Assembly (NCBI GenBank): GCA_017525875.1
Contig: JAFXSG010000013.1
Coordinates: forward strand, 188,154-252,153
Direction of reading: 5' to 3'
Length of the DNA stretch: 64,000 nt
From: Clostridia bacterium
Lineage (GTDB): Bacteria; Bacillota; Clostridia; Christensenellales; CAG-138
Below the pieces are notes generated by a model. The model searched no databases. It had not been told where the DNA came from and saw nothing but the letters and a program-made list of their open reading frames with translations. The position numbers and the translations under genes were made by a program. This document shows, in pieces, positions 42,513-51,500 of this stretch (the first letter of the stretch is position 1; each line of letters begins with the position of its first letter).

Positions 42513-43561
42513 ACAGCCGCCTCCGTTTCTTCGGGGATCATCACGATCGGCCGATTGTCTGTGTAGCGTCCGAGGTGTTCGATCAACGAAACCTCTTCCT
42601 GCCCGGCGGCAGGAGTGATTATGATATAGCAGCTGTTGCTGCGCCTGCGGCGTACGCAGCGGTCTATCAGGCTGCCAAAGCCCGTGAATCCCACAAGCCT
42701 GGAAATACCCAGCCTGCGAAGAATGAAAAACAGGTGTTCCCTGCCGATACCCTCCGGCACTGACAGCAGATCGCCGTTCGACATCAGCTCATACGGTATC
42801 TTAGCTTCTTCGAGCTGTTCGCAGACAGTGCGGACAAGTTTCAGGCAGTTCTCCAGCTGCGGGCGCAGTGAACTGTACATATTGACCAAAATGGTGACGA
42901 CGCGATCGGTCGTGTAGTCGTTCTGCCGCACCATCAGTCTGCCGGTCTTGGCGGTCTGATTCCAGGAGATCTGCTTCATAGGCTCGCGGCCTGTATACTC
43001 GCGGTAGCCGAGAAGCATCGTGGGATCATCCATGATAAATCGCCTGACCGAAATGTCGCCCAGTTCACCTCCGGGGAAAGGAAGGTCCTCGGCACTGTAT
43101 TTTTCGGATGTGCACACGATCTTTTTGTATACGTTTCCGTTGCTCATGATCGGAAACAAGCCGAGAAAATCTCCCGTCTCCAGAAAGTACTTACCGATAT
43201 CGTGGATGCCGCGCTTGCTCAGGGTAAAACCGACCTTCCCGCTGAACTTGCTGTGAGCGGGCAGATAAAAATTATGCTTTACGATCGATCCGGTTTCGTT
43301 AGTGCTGACGTGCAGGCGGCAGAACTCCTTATCCTCGCTAACAGTCACGTCAGGGCGGAGATGCAAAGCGAAGCCCACAAACAGCAAAGGCAGCCGGTAT
43401 GGATTATGGACAGAGTAATACAATGTCGCGGTCTCTCCGGGTTCCACGAGCGTAGTATCCAGATCGAACTCGACCCGAAGCTTGCGCTTGTTGCCCCATA
43501 CACTGATGCCCTCGACAGCAAGGATTATAACGACGATCAGGAATAGGATCAGCGTAATCAT
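42509..43561 (-). CDS. DUF58-domain protein
   Basis: 350 residues. Seen: an N-terminal membrane helix pair (ITLILFLIVVIILAVEGISVWG), a CARDB-like beta domain (VEPGETATLYYSVHNPYRLP), then the DUF58 motif YREYTGREPMKQISWNQTAK near residue 190 and a von Willebrand-like C-terminal fold (TILVNMYSSLRPQLENCLKLV). DUF58 proteins always travel with MoxR ATPases and are thought to act as chaperone-linked assembly factors or substrates. Two bases separate it from the moxR stop; it is the second gene of moxR-DUF58-DUF4129. Confidence 0.9.
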   Translation of the reverse strand: MITLILFLIVVIILAVEGISVWGNKRKLRVEFDLDTTLVEPGETATLYYSVHNPYRLPLLFVGFALHLRPDVTVSEDKEFCRLHVSTNETGSIVKHNFYLPAHSKFSGKVGFTLSKRGIHDIGKYFLETGDFLGLFPIMSNGNVYKKIVCTSEKYSAEDLPFPGGELGDISVRRFIMDDPTMLLGYREYTGREPMKQISWNQTAKTGRLMVRQNDYTTDRVVTILVNMYSSLRPQLENCLKLVRTVCEQLEEAKIPYELMSNGDLLSVPEGIGREHLFFILRRLGISRLVGFTGFGSLIDRCVRRRRSNSCYIIITPAAGQEEVSLIEHLGRYTDNRPIVMIPEETEAAV

Positions 43562-43563
43562 AA

Positions 43564-44499
43564 CTATTCGAGCGGGACTTCTATACCTTCGATCAGTGTT
43601 TCCATGAAGCGCACGTTGTTGCTGTGCCTGCTGCTTGAAAGCATAATACGATGCGGAAGAACGAAGAGGGCTTCTTTTCTGACGTCCTCCGGGATGACGT
43701 AATCGCGGCCCTGCATCGCGGCGTAGATCTGACTCGCCCGATAAAGTGCGAGGGTACCGCGTGTTGATACACCGTTGACAGTATTCTCGTCCGTACGAGT
43801 GCGTTCGACGATGTCCATAATATAACCCACAACGTCATCACTGACACGTATCTCAGCAAAGCCTGCGCGAAGCGCTTCGATCTCTTCAGTGCTGATGACC
43901 GGCCCGATATCCTCCAGAAGCTGTTTTGAGTCCGGGCGGCGGAGAACAGAGATCTCCTGCTCACGGGTCATATAGCCAAGCTTAAGACGCATGAAAAAGC
44001 GGTCCATCTGCGCTTCGGGCAGCGGGAACGTTCCGTAGGATTCTATCGGGTTCTGCGTAGCCATGACCATATAAGGCTCGGTCATTTTGTAGCTCGTCCC
44101 GTCGACGGAGATCTGCTTCTCCTCCATTACCTCAAGCAAAGCAGACTGGCTGCGCGGCGTAGCGCGGTTGATCTCGTCGGCGAGGATTATCTGCGCAAAG
44201 AGCGGGCCCGGACGAAACTCGAACTCGCCGGTCTTCTGATTGAAGAAGTTGATGCCTGTAAGGTCTGACGGAAGCAGGTCCGGAGTGAACTGGATGCGGC
44301 GGAACTCACCGCCTATGCTGCGGGAAAACGCACGCAGCAGCATCGTCTTGCCCGTGCCGGGTACGTCCTCAAGCAGAACGTGACCGGATGCGATGAGGCA
44401 GATCGCGAGCTGCTCGATGACGTCATCCTTTCCGACGATGATGCGGCTGCAGTTTTTTACGATAGCTTCTTTGAATTTAACGAATGCTTCGGTATCCAT
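43564..44499 (-). CDS. MoxR-family AAA ATPase
   Basis: 311 residues. Seen: Walker A LLEDVPGTGKTMLLRAF near residue 42, RIQFTPDLLPSDLTG, Walker B IILADEINRATPRSQSALLE, sensor ATQNPIESYGTFPLPEAQMDRF, and a winged C-terminal lid ending at SNNVRFME. MoxR AAA+ ATPases remodel or activate partner proteins, here probably DUF58 and the DUF4129 protein. AAAGGAG precedes the ATG and the promoter at 44538-44566 is strong. It sits right next to the rpsI terminator and the integrative element junction. Confidence 0.94.
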   Translation of the reverse strand: MDTEAFVKFKEAIVKNCSRIIVGKDDVIEQLAICLIASGHVLLEDVPGTGKTMLLRAFSRSIGGEFRRIQFTPDLLPSDLTGINFFNQKTGEFEFRPGPLFAQIILADEINRATPRSQSALLEVMEEKQISVDGTSYKMTEPYMVMATQNPIESYGTFPLPEAQMDRFFMRLKLGYMTREQEISVLRRPDSKQLLEDIGPVISTEEIEALRAGFAEIRVSDDVVGYIMDIVERTRTDENTVNGVSTRGTLALYRASQIYAAMQGRDYVIPEDVRKEALFVLPHRIMLSSSRHSNNVRFMETLIEGIEVPLE

Positions 44500-44537
44500 T
44501 TTGATCTCCTTTAGGCTGTGATTACGCTCGATTCATT

Positions 44538-44566
44538 ATTATATGGCAAAACCAGCGGCGCGTCAA
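44538..44566 (-). promoter_or_regulatory. Promoter of the moxR operon
   Basis: Minus strand TTGACG (44561-44566), 17-base spacer, TATAAT (44538-44543). Confidence 0.8.
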
Positions 44567-44603
44567 TAAAGCCTTTTTCTCAGTAAGAATAACAAGAGTA
44601 GAG

Positions 44604-44638
44604 AAAAACCCCGGGAACCATAGGGTTCCGGGGTTTTG
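44604..44638 (-). terminator. Terminator of the (displaced) rpsI gene
   Basis: Minus strand AAAACCCCGGAACC / GGTTCCCGGGGTTTTT with a short loop. It has no intact upstream gene in the window; only the rpsI remnant 20 bases before it. Confidence 0.85.
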
Positions 44639-44657
44639 TGCCAATCTGAAATCTCGA

Positions 44658-44706
44658 TTAACGCTTGCTGAACTGAGGTGCGCGACGAGCGGCTTTGAGG
44701 CCGTAC
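44658..44706 (-). other. Attachment-site remnant: 3' end of rpsI (ribosomal protein S9)
   Basis: Minus strand codons read YGLKAARRAPQFSKR then TAA, the exact C-terminus of ribosomal protein S9. Upstream of GTACGGCC the sequence no longer matches S9, so homology ends there. This is what remains on one side when an element integrates in the 3' end of rpsI; the working rpsI should be at the other end of the element, right of base 64000. Confidence 0.85.
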
Positions 44707-44817
44707 TCGGTTGGGATTGAACGCTGAAACCCTTGATTTTACTGGGTTTTTTAGCTGTACTGCCTTTCTTTCCCCCACTTTTTAACTATTGAAAAGGTGC
44801 AAATCCGGCAGGCTCTT

Positions 44818-46035
44818 TTATTCCCGAAGGGGGTTGAGAGCACCGTTTACTACAGCGGAAAGCTGTTCGGGTTTATTATACTTGACCTTGGCGTAAATGT
44901 CCATAGTTACTTTGCTGTTTTCGTGCCCTGCCAGATACTGAACGGTCTTCGGATCAACGCCCGCGTGGATCAGGTTCGTAATATAGGTATGCCGCAAAAG
45001 ATGAGGCGTCACGTCGAAATCCAGGCAATAGGTGATGTGATCCCGATTGACGCATTTCTGCCCCGGCTCAGGCTTGAATTGCTTTTTGATTGCCTGACCG
45101 TTGACGTACCGATAGATCGTTCGCTCCTTTGTGCTGCGGATTTTGATATAGTTCCAAATGCGCCGAAACTGTGAATCGGCCAGCGGGTCGCCATTACTGT
45201 CAGCGATGACGTATTCTGAAGCGGTCTTTTCTTTTTCTTCCCGCAGGCAATCGGCAAGGCACTTCGGAATGGGAACGTCCCGCTTTGCCGCTTTGGTCTT
45301 CAACTCTGTCGATACTACCGGCCTGTTGTGTTCAGAACGCCAAGCCCGCCTGACAGAGATATAGGGAACCGCTCCTTCCAGAAAAACGCAGTCCCATTTG
45401 AGCGCGAGGATTTCCTCCCGCCGCAGACCGGCATAGAGACCGATCATGACAAACACATACGGCGGCAGATCACGGACGGTATTCAACAGGAGCTTCGCCT
45501 GCTCGTCCGAAAGGACATTCTTGTCTTTCTTGGGTGTGCCGCCCTTAGCATTCAGCTTTTTTGCGGGATTGTCTGCGATCAAGTTACTGTACTCCGCAGA
45601 ATAGAAGATGCTCTTAATAAGCATATTCACCATACTGTAAAGCCCTGATGATTTCTTAGAAACGGGCACCATTGCCAGCTTAATGTCATCTGCCGTTACG
45701 TCCGACAAATACATATCTCCCAACGGGCCGATAATGTATTTATTGACTGTTCTCGTATATCCTGTCAGCGTGCTCTGACGAATATGCGCCGACTGCATGT
45801 GCAGCCACTTTTCGCTGTATTCGGCAACCGTGGGATTTAAGCGCCGGAATTTGGCATCCTCTATTTTGCGCTGTGCCTCCATGACCTTCCAGTACAATTC
45901 TTCCTCAGTATTGCCATACAGATCAAAGCGTTTTCCGTCCGCATCGGTAAGGCGGGTTCGGAAGTAAGTTATTCCATTCTTGGTGACTGTGGGATAGTGT
46001 GGCACAGATATCTGCGCCGTTCTCTTTTTTGCCAT
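44818..46035 (-). CDS. Tyrosine recombinase/integrase 1
   Basis: 405 residues. Seen: an Arm-binding N-terminal region, a SAM-like core-binding domain (PTVAEYSEKWLHMQSAHIRQS), and the catalytic domain with Arg in LYAGLRREEILALKW, HLLRHTYITNL (His-x-x-Arg), GHENSKVTM and the nucleophile Tyr in DIYAKVKYNKP. It catalyses integration and excision of the element. GGAGGATAAC precedes the ATG at 46035. It lies directly next to the rpsI attachment remnant, the usual place for the integrase. It is a clear paralogue of the next gene: long stretches of the catalytic domain are nearly identical. Confidence 0.93.
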   Translation of the reverse strand: MAKKRTAQISVPHYPTVTKNGITYFRTRLTDADGKRFDLYGNTEEELYWKVMEAQRKIEDAKFRRLNPTVAEYSEKWLHMQSAHIRQSTLTGYTRTVNKYIIGPLGDMYLSDVTADDIKLAMVPVSKKSSGLYSMVNMLIKSIFYSAEYSNLIADNPAKKLNAKGGTPKKDKNVLSDEQAKLLLNTVRDLPPYVFVMIGLYAGLRREEILALKWDCVFLEGAVPYISVRRAWRSEHNRPVVSTELKTKAAKRDVPIPKCLADCLREEKEKTASEYVIADSNGDPLADSQFRRIWNYIKIRSTKERTIYRYVNGQAIKKQFKPEPGQKCVNRDHITYCLDFDVTPHLLRHTYITNLIHAGVDPKTVQYLAGHENSKVTMDIYAKVKYNKPEQLSAVVNGALNPLRE

Positions 46036-46120
46036 ATTGTTATCCTCCGTTTTTGTCATTATTTCTTGTATCTGCATTGTCCCACAGCCCTAGCCAATTG
46101 TCCACGATGTCGCCGTCTGA

Positions 46121-46153
46121 GAAAAGGAAAGGGCGAGGATGTGCTCCTCGCCC
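46121..46153 (-). terminator. Terminator-like hairpin between the two integrase genes
   Basis: Minus strand GGGCGAGG / CCTCGCCC with a seven-base loop, then TTTCCTTTTC. It should limit read-through from integrase 2 into integrase 1. Confidence 0.65.
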
Positions 46154-46180
46154 TGGATGGTCGCTCTATGTTATATCTGT

Positions 46181-47389
46181 TCAACTCTCCCATTGCGCAA
46201 AGGCATCCGTAAGTGCCCCAGCGATTTCCTCCGGCCTGTTATATTTGACCTTAGCGTAAATATCCATTGTGATCTTGCTGCTTTCGTGTCCAGCCAGATA
46301 TTGAACGGTCTTCGGATCAACGCCCGCGTGAATCAGATTCGTGATATAAGTATGCCGAAGCTGATGCGGCGTCACCTCAAAATCCAGACTGTAAACAACA
46401 TGTCCGTTGTTCCGGGCTTTTTCTCCCAGCACGGGATAAAGGGTGTACTTCACATATTTCCCGCCAACAAGTTTCTTTGCTGGCCGGGGCTTAGCGGTGC
46501 GCGTGACGATATAAGTCCAGAGCCGTTTGAATTGCGTATAGGAAAGAGGCTCGCCATCGCTGTTTGCGACAACATATTCTGAGGTCGAATGCTCTTTTGC
46601 TTCTCTGAGGCATTCTGCCAGACAATACGGAATGGGGATGTCCCGCTTTGCAGCCTTGGTTTTCAGTTCGGTCATTATGACCGGTCTGTTGCGCTCCGTG
46701 TGCCATGCTCTGCGAACCAGCAGATACGGCGTTTCCGTGTCCAGAAAAACGCAGTCCCATTTGAGCGCGAGGATTTCCTCCCGCCGCAGACCGGCATAGA
46801 GCCCAATCATGACGAACACATACGGCGGCAGATCTCGTACCGTATCAATCAGTCGTTCGACCTGCGCGTCTGTCAGTGCTTCCCGATCCTTCTGCGGAAC
46901 GCCTCCTTCTTTTGTTGAAAGGTGCCTGGTGGGATTGTGAGAGATGATTTTACTGTCTTCCGCAGAGTTGAAAATACACTTGTACAGGATGTTAACGGAC
47001 TTGAAGACAGACGCCGATTTCTTTGCAACCGGAATAAGCGCCATCTTAATATCATCCGTCGTCACGTCAGACATTCTCATATCTCCCAAGGGAGCGATGA
47101 TATGTCGTCTTACCTTAGAAGTATAGTCAGTCAGTGTCGTAGCCCGCACATTGGCAGACTGCATCAGCAGCCATTTTTCACAGTATTCTGCTACTGTCGG
47201 AGCGGCTTTGTGGGGCAATAAACGATTGGCATTATCAAGGGCTTTGATTTCTTTGTCATAAAGTTCTTCTCTTGTTTTTCCATACAGTATGACCCGCTTT
47301 CCGTCGGCATCTTCAACATAGGTCTTGTAATAACGACTTCCATTGATTTCTACCATACTGTATTTGGGAATCCTTTTCTTTGCAGCCAT
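46181..47389 (-). CDS. Tyrosine recombinase/integrase 2 (paralogue of integrase 1)
   Basis: 402 residues. Seen: KYSMVEINGSRYYKTYVED at the N-terminus, core-binding PTVAEYCEKWLLMQSANVR, and catalytic motifs LYAGLRREEILALKW, HQLRHTYITNL, GHESSKITMDIYAKVKYN, so all five catalytic positions are present. AGGAGG stands about nine bases before the ATG at 47389. The codons around GLRREEIL and around the C-terminal catalytic loop are almost identical at base level to integrase 1, showing a recent duplication or conversion, while the N-terminal arm region differs. It starts 72 bases after the excisionase-like gene. Confidence 0.93.
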   Translation of the reverse strand: MAAKKRIPKYSMVEINGSRYYKTYVEDADGKRVILYGKTREELYDKEIKALDNANRLLPHKAAPTVAEYCEKWLLMQSANVRATTLTDYTSKVRRHIIAPLGDMRMSDVTTDDIKMALIPVAKKSASVFKSVNILYKCIFNSAEDSKIISHNPTRHLSTKEGGVPQKDREALTDAQVERLIDTVRDLPPYVFVMIGLYAGLRREEILALKWDCVFLDTETPYLLVRRAWHTERNRPVIMTELKTKAAKRDIPIPYCLAECLREAKEHSTSEYVVANSDGEPLSYTQFKRLWTYIVTRTAKPRPAKKLVGGKYVKYTLYPVLGEKARNNGHVVYSLDFEVTPHQLRHTYITNLIHAGVDPKTVQYLAGHESSKITMDIYAKVKYNRPEEIAGALTDAFAQWES

Positions 47390-47461
47390 TTTCGACATCC
47401 TCCTGAGTATGTTTTTCATGTTACATTTTCCTGATTTGCACAAAAAATGCAAGGATGTCGA

Positions 47462-47695
47462 TTAGCGTGGATAACCATTCCTCGGCTTTCGATAGGTGCT
47501 ATTAACTTCTTTAGGCTTTGCTCTGTGCGTCGATCTGGCGATATACTCCTGGAGCCCAGCTTCGGTAAAATATACGCAGCCGTTGTTCACATACTGCACA
47601 AAGGAGATCAATCCGTCTGCTCGGGCTGCGTCTAATGTCGCAAGGCTGATGCCAAGAATATTCGCGGCTTCTTTTCTTGTAATCAGTTTCTCCAT
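47462..47695 (-). CDS. Excisionase-like helix-turn-helix protein
   Basis: 77 residues. Seen: EKLITRKEAANILGISLATLDAARADG, a MerR/Xis-type winged helix start, then FVQYVNNGCVYFTEAGLQEYIARS with the wing, and a basic tail (STHRAKPKEVNSTYRKPRNG). Small proteins of this type direct integrases toward excision. AAAGGAC precedes the ATG at 47695. The frame continues further upstream without a site. It leads the xis-int2-(int1) group; two inverted repeats lie in its leader. Confidence 0.85.
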   Translation of the reverse strand: MEKLITRKEAANILGISLATLDAARADGLISFVQYVNNGCVYFTEAGLQEYIARSTHRAKPKEVNSTYRKPRNGYPR

Positions 47696-47734
47696 TTTCA
47701 GTGTCCTTTCCGTCCGGGCAAGGCTTTTTTGAGT

Positions 47735-47753
47735 TTCCATGTCCAACATGGAA
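47735..47753. repeat. Perfect 8-bp inverted repeat in the xis leader
   Basis: TTCCATGT-cca-ACATGGAA, without a T tract on either strand, so more like a protein-binding site or RNA hairpin than a terminator. Confidence 0.6.
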
Positions 47754-47762
47754 TCAGAATAG

Positions 47763-47798
47763 AACCATAGGGCCGTGAAAAGGCACCGCCCCATGGTT
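47763..47798. repeat. Long near-perfect inverted repeat in the xis leader
   Basis: AACCATAGGGCCGTG / CACCGCCCCATGGTT around a six-base loop with two mismatches, no T tract. Confidence 0.6.
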
Positions 47799-47830
47799 TC
47801 CGACCTTGATCGGGTATAAAAATCTCTCCC

Positions 47831-48510
47831 TTAAAACTTCATAGGAAGAATCGAGTGTTTACGTCTGCCGTTATAGATGCGGTAGAAGATGTTGATGTAG
47901 CGCTTCACGCCGCGCAGTTCCTTTTCAGCCTTACCTGCCGCATAGATGAAGTTCGGTTCATAGATGCGCAGGCTGTAAATAAGGCGGTTACGGTCATACT
48001 CGCCGCGATAGAGCTCCACGAAGTGGACAATGCCCTGAATGATCTCCGCTCTCAGGGAATCGGGATCGCCGCCCCACGTTTCCAGCAGGATGGTCAGCGC
48101 TTCCTTGTAAATCTCAGCGCCGACACGCTTGAACTCCGCAAAAGCGGTATTGATGCAGATGATGCGGCCAACTCCTCCGCCGCGCTCAAAGCCGATATGA
48201 AACCCGGCTTCCTCGGTTGCTTCGTAAAACTCGCCTGACGCCTTATCCTCGCCATGCAGATTTGCACGGAGCTTCGCGCTGGGTGTAAGAGCCGCAGAAT
48301 CACCGGTCTGCATAGCAAACAGCAGAGCTTCATCTTGTTCTGTCATACCATAGTACACTTTACAGAGGATCGGCAGATCGGCATTGCCGTTCATCTGCTT
48401 CCGCGCCGATACAGTGTGCTGACCATCAAAGACGAAGTAACGCCCGTCACGGTAGCTGACTTTCGGTTCGTTGGCAATGCGCTCATCAAATCTGGAAACG
48501 ATCCTGGTTC
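47831..48510 (-). pseudogene. ParB/DUF6551-like nuclease-domain protein, 5' truncated
   Basis: About 225 residues remain. Seen: GTRIVSRFDERIANEPKVSY, then DGRYFVFDGQHTVSARKQ, the D-G-Q-H-T core of ParB-like domains, then a helical region ending HSILPMKF. Such proteins lie near the integrase end of Tn1549-like elements and probably act in maintenance. The expected N-terminal part (the start of the ParB fold) is absent: immediately upstream the DNA changes to the helicase gene in a different frame. A 3' part in good frame with a 5' cut fits the same deletion that removed the helicase C-terminus. Confidence 0.8.
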
Positions 48511-51500
48511 CAGATCGCCGGGACGCCACGGGCAGTCGAGGTCATGGAGCGCCACAAGCCTGTCCTGTACGTTCATGCCTGCCCCCATTTTGAAGGTGGA
48601 GCCCATGAGCACACGCACCTGACCGTTCCGCACTTTGGCGAACAGCTCCTTCTTCCGCGCTTCGGTGTTCGCTTCATGGATAAAGGCGATTTCCTCCCTT
48701 GGAATGCCGCGGGCGACCAGCTTATCCCGAATATCGTCATAGACGGTGAAGCCAGGCTCATCGGGGTTCTCGCTGTCGATAAGGCGCTCTAAAGCGTTCA
48801 TTTCAGGGCTGTCCAGATTGCCGCCTGCTGTCTTTGCGGCTCTCTGTGACGGGGCGGTTTTGGGCGTCGAAAGGTCGCAGAACACGAGCTGGGTCAGTTT
48901 GTCCGCATTTCCGGCCTCATAGATCTTGGCGATGTTGTTCACGCACATATTGACCTTGCTGTTCGGATCGTCCGGCAGGTCGGGATTGATGACGCGCTGG
49001 TCAAGCCCCAGCTTGCGCCCGTCCGACGTTATCTTCAGCATATTGTCGGTGCTTGGGTCTACAAGCTGTGCGTGTACCCTGGCTGCGCGTTCCGAGAGCT
49101 CCTGCACCATTTCCTTCTGGATTTCCGTGGGCTGCGCCACCTCATTGTGGTAGATGGGCGTAGGCGTCGGGAGATTGAGCTGATCGGAGGTCTTTATATC
49201 CGCCACCTCTTTGAACAGGGTCATCAGCTCCGGGAGATTGAAAAATTTGGCGAAGCGCGTCCTTGCGCGATAGCCGGTGCCCTCCGGCGCAAGCTCGATG
49301 GCCGTCTGTGTCTCTCCGAAGGTGGAAGCCCAGCAGTCGAAGTGAGCAAGCCCTTTTCTGCGGATATTATCGTGCTGAAGGTATCTCATCATGGTGTAGA
49401 GCTCCGTCATGCTGTTGCTGACGGGTGTGCCGGTAGCGAAGACCACGCCTTTGCTGTCGGTGATTTCGTCGATATACCGGCATTTTAGCAGCATATCCGA
49501 GGATTTCTGCGCATCGGTAGTGGAGAGCCCTGCCACGTTCCGCATCTTGGTATAGAGGAAAAGGTTTTTGTAATTGTGCGCCTCATCCACATACAGGCGG
49601 TCTACGCCGAGCTGTTCAAAGGTAACGACGTCATCCTTACGGGAGCTGTCCTGAAGCTTTTTGAGCTTTGTTTCCAGCCCGCGCTTCGTGCGCTCCAAAG
49701 ACTTGATCGTGAACCGCTCAGCCCGCTGCTCCTTCAGCTCGCGCAAACCTTCCTCTACCTCATTGATTTGTTCCTCTAAAAGCCGCTGCTGCCGCTCTAT
49801 GGATACGGGTATCTTTTCAAACTGGCTGTGTCCGATGATCACGGCGTCGTATTCGCCTGTGGCGATCCTGGCGCAGAACTTCTTGCGGTTTTTCGGCTCA
49901 AAGTCCTTTTTCGCAGCGACGAGTATATTTGCCGAAGGATACAGCCGCAGAAACTCGCTCGACCACTGTTCCGTCAGATGGTTCGGTACGACAAAGAGGG
50001 ATTTATGGCAGAGCCCGAGACGTTTGGATTCCATGGCGGCGGCGACCATTTCAAAGGTCTTGCCCGCGCCCACTTCGTGTGCAAGGAGCGTATTGCCGCC
50101 GTAAAGCACATGCGCGACGGCGTTTAGCTGATGTTCCCGCAGCCGGATTTCGGGGTTCATGCCGGTAAAGGTGATATGGCTCCCGTCGTACTCGCGGGGA
50201 CGGGTGGAATTGAACAGCTCATTGTAGCGCGTGACCAGCGCGTGACGCCTGTCCGGGTCTTTCCATATCCAATCGCGGAAGGCGTCCTTGATGGCCTGCT
50301 GTTTCTGTTGGGCGAGCGTCGTTTCCTTGCTGTTCAGCACACGGCGCTCCTTGCCGTCCGCGTCGTACTTGGTATCATAGATACGCACGTCCCGCAGGTT
50401 CAGGGTATCCTCTAAAATCTTGTAGGCGTTTGCCCGTTCCGTGCCGTAGGTCATATATGCGGCGATATTGTTGTAGCTGACCGCGCTCTTGTTCTTGATG
50501 TTCCATTCCGCCGTATAGGTGGAATAATTCACGTCGATCATGCGCCGCTGGTAGAACGGGGTTTCAAATGTCTCCCACATGAATTCCCGGACATATTCCG
50601 GGTCAATCCATGTTGCGCCGAGGCGTATCTCGATCTCCGAGGCGTCCATGTCTTTAGGTTGTGCCGCTTTCAGCGCTTCAACATTGTCGCGGACGGCTTC
50701 ATATTTATCTGTCCCTTCCAGAAGCTCAAGAGCGTTGGTATAGTAGGCCAGCTTTTCGCGGACGTTGCCGGAAAGAAAATCGTCTGCCGTGCGCCAGGTG
50801 TAACTGCCGTCCCGCCTACGGTTATAGTCCTTGTAGATCACGCCGCGCAGTTCGGAAGCGAGAGTATCCTCATCCTTGCCGGTGAGCTGCGACATATATT
50901 CCATATCCACACCGGCCTTTTCGGAGATGGAGAGCGCCAGCGCCTCCGAAGCGGTATCCACGCTCGTCACGACCTCATGCGCCTTGATGGTGCGTTTGGT
51001 GAACATATCCGCCTTGCGCTTCAGGTTTTTGTCTTCATCCAGCTCTTCCAGAGAGCAGAGAAGATAATAGGAGCTGTCGTCGGCAAAGGCGAGGGCATTG
51101 GCGCGGGAGTTTATGAGCCCGTATTTTGCCGTGAAGCTGTCATAGAGACTGTTCAGCTCCGCCTGCGTCTGCCGTATCGTATCATCCGAGATAAAGCCGT
51201 CCATCTGCTGACCGATCAGCTTCTGCACACAGTCCCGAAGCTCCACCATGCCTTTTGCGCGTTCCTTTGCAGTGGCGTTTAAGTCGTGCTTTGTCATTAT
51301 GCTGTTCTGACGGTAGTAAACCTCCCCGTCCACGATGGTGTAAGAGAAGTTTTTTACATCCGGGTCTGCGGGGATGGACTCCGCAAGCGCTTCGTCTTCG
51401 CCCAGTTCAGGCAGCTCCGCCTCCGTATAGGTGCCTCGGATATTCAAAATGGCATTGCTGAGCTGTGTCCCAAGGTCAAGCCCTTCATACGGCTCAACGG

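Larger units (their letters stand above)
44500..44817. other. 318-base junction region between core chromosome and the integrative element
   Basis: Left to right: moxR promoter (44538-44566), rpsI terminator (44604-44638), the rpsI 3' remnant (44658-44706), then element DNA with a short AAACCC/GGGTTT hairpin plus T tract (44730-44756), and the end of the first integrase. The ORF through this stretch is a chance reading. Confidence 0.8.

Noticed and set aside
44563..44778. 71-codon minus-strand ORF between moxR and integrase 1
   Set aside because: It reads the rpsI remnant in the wrong frame; S9 codons are in another frame.
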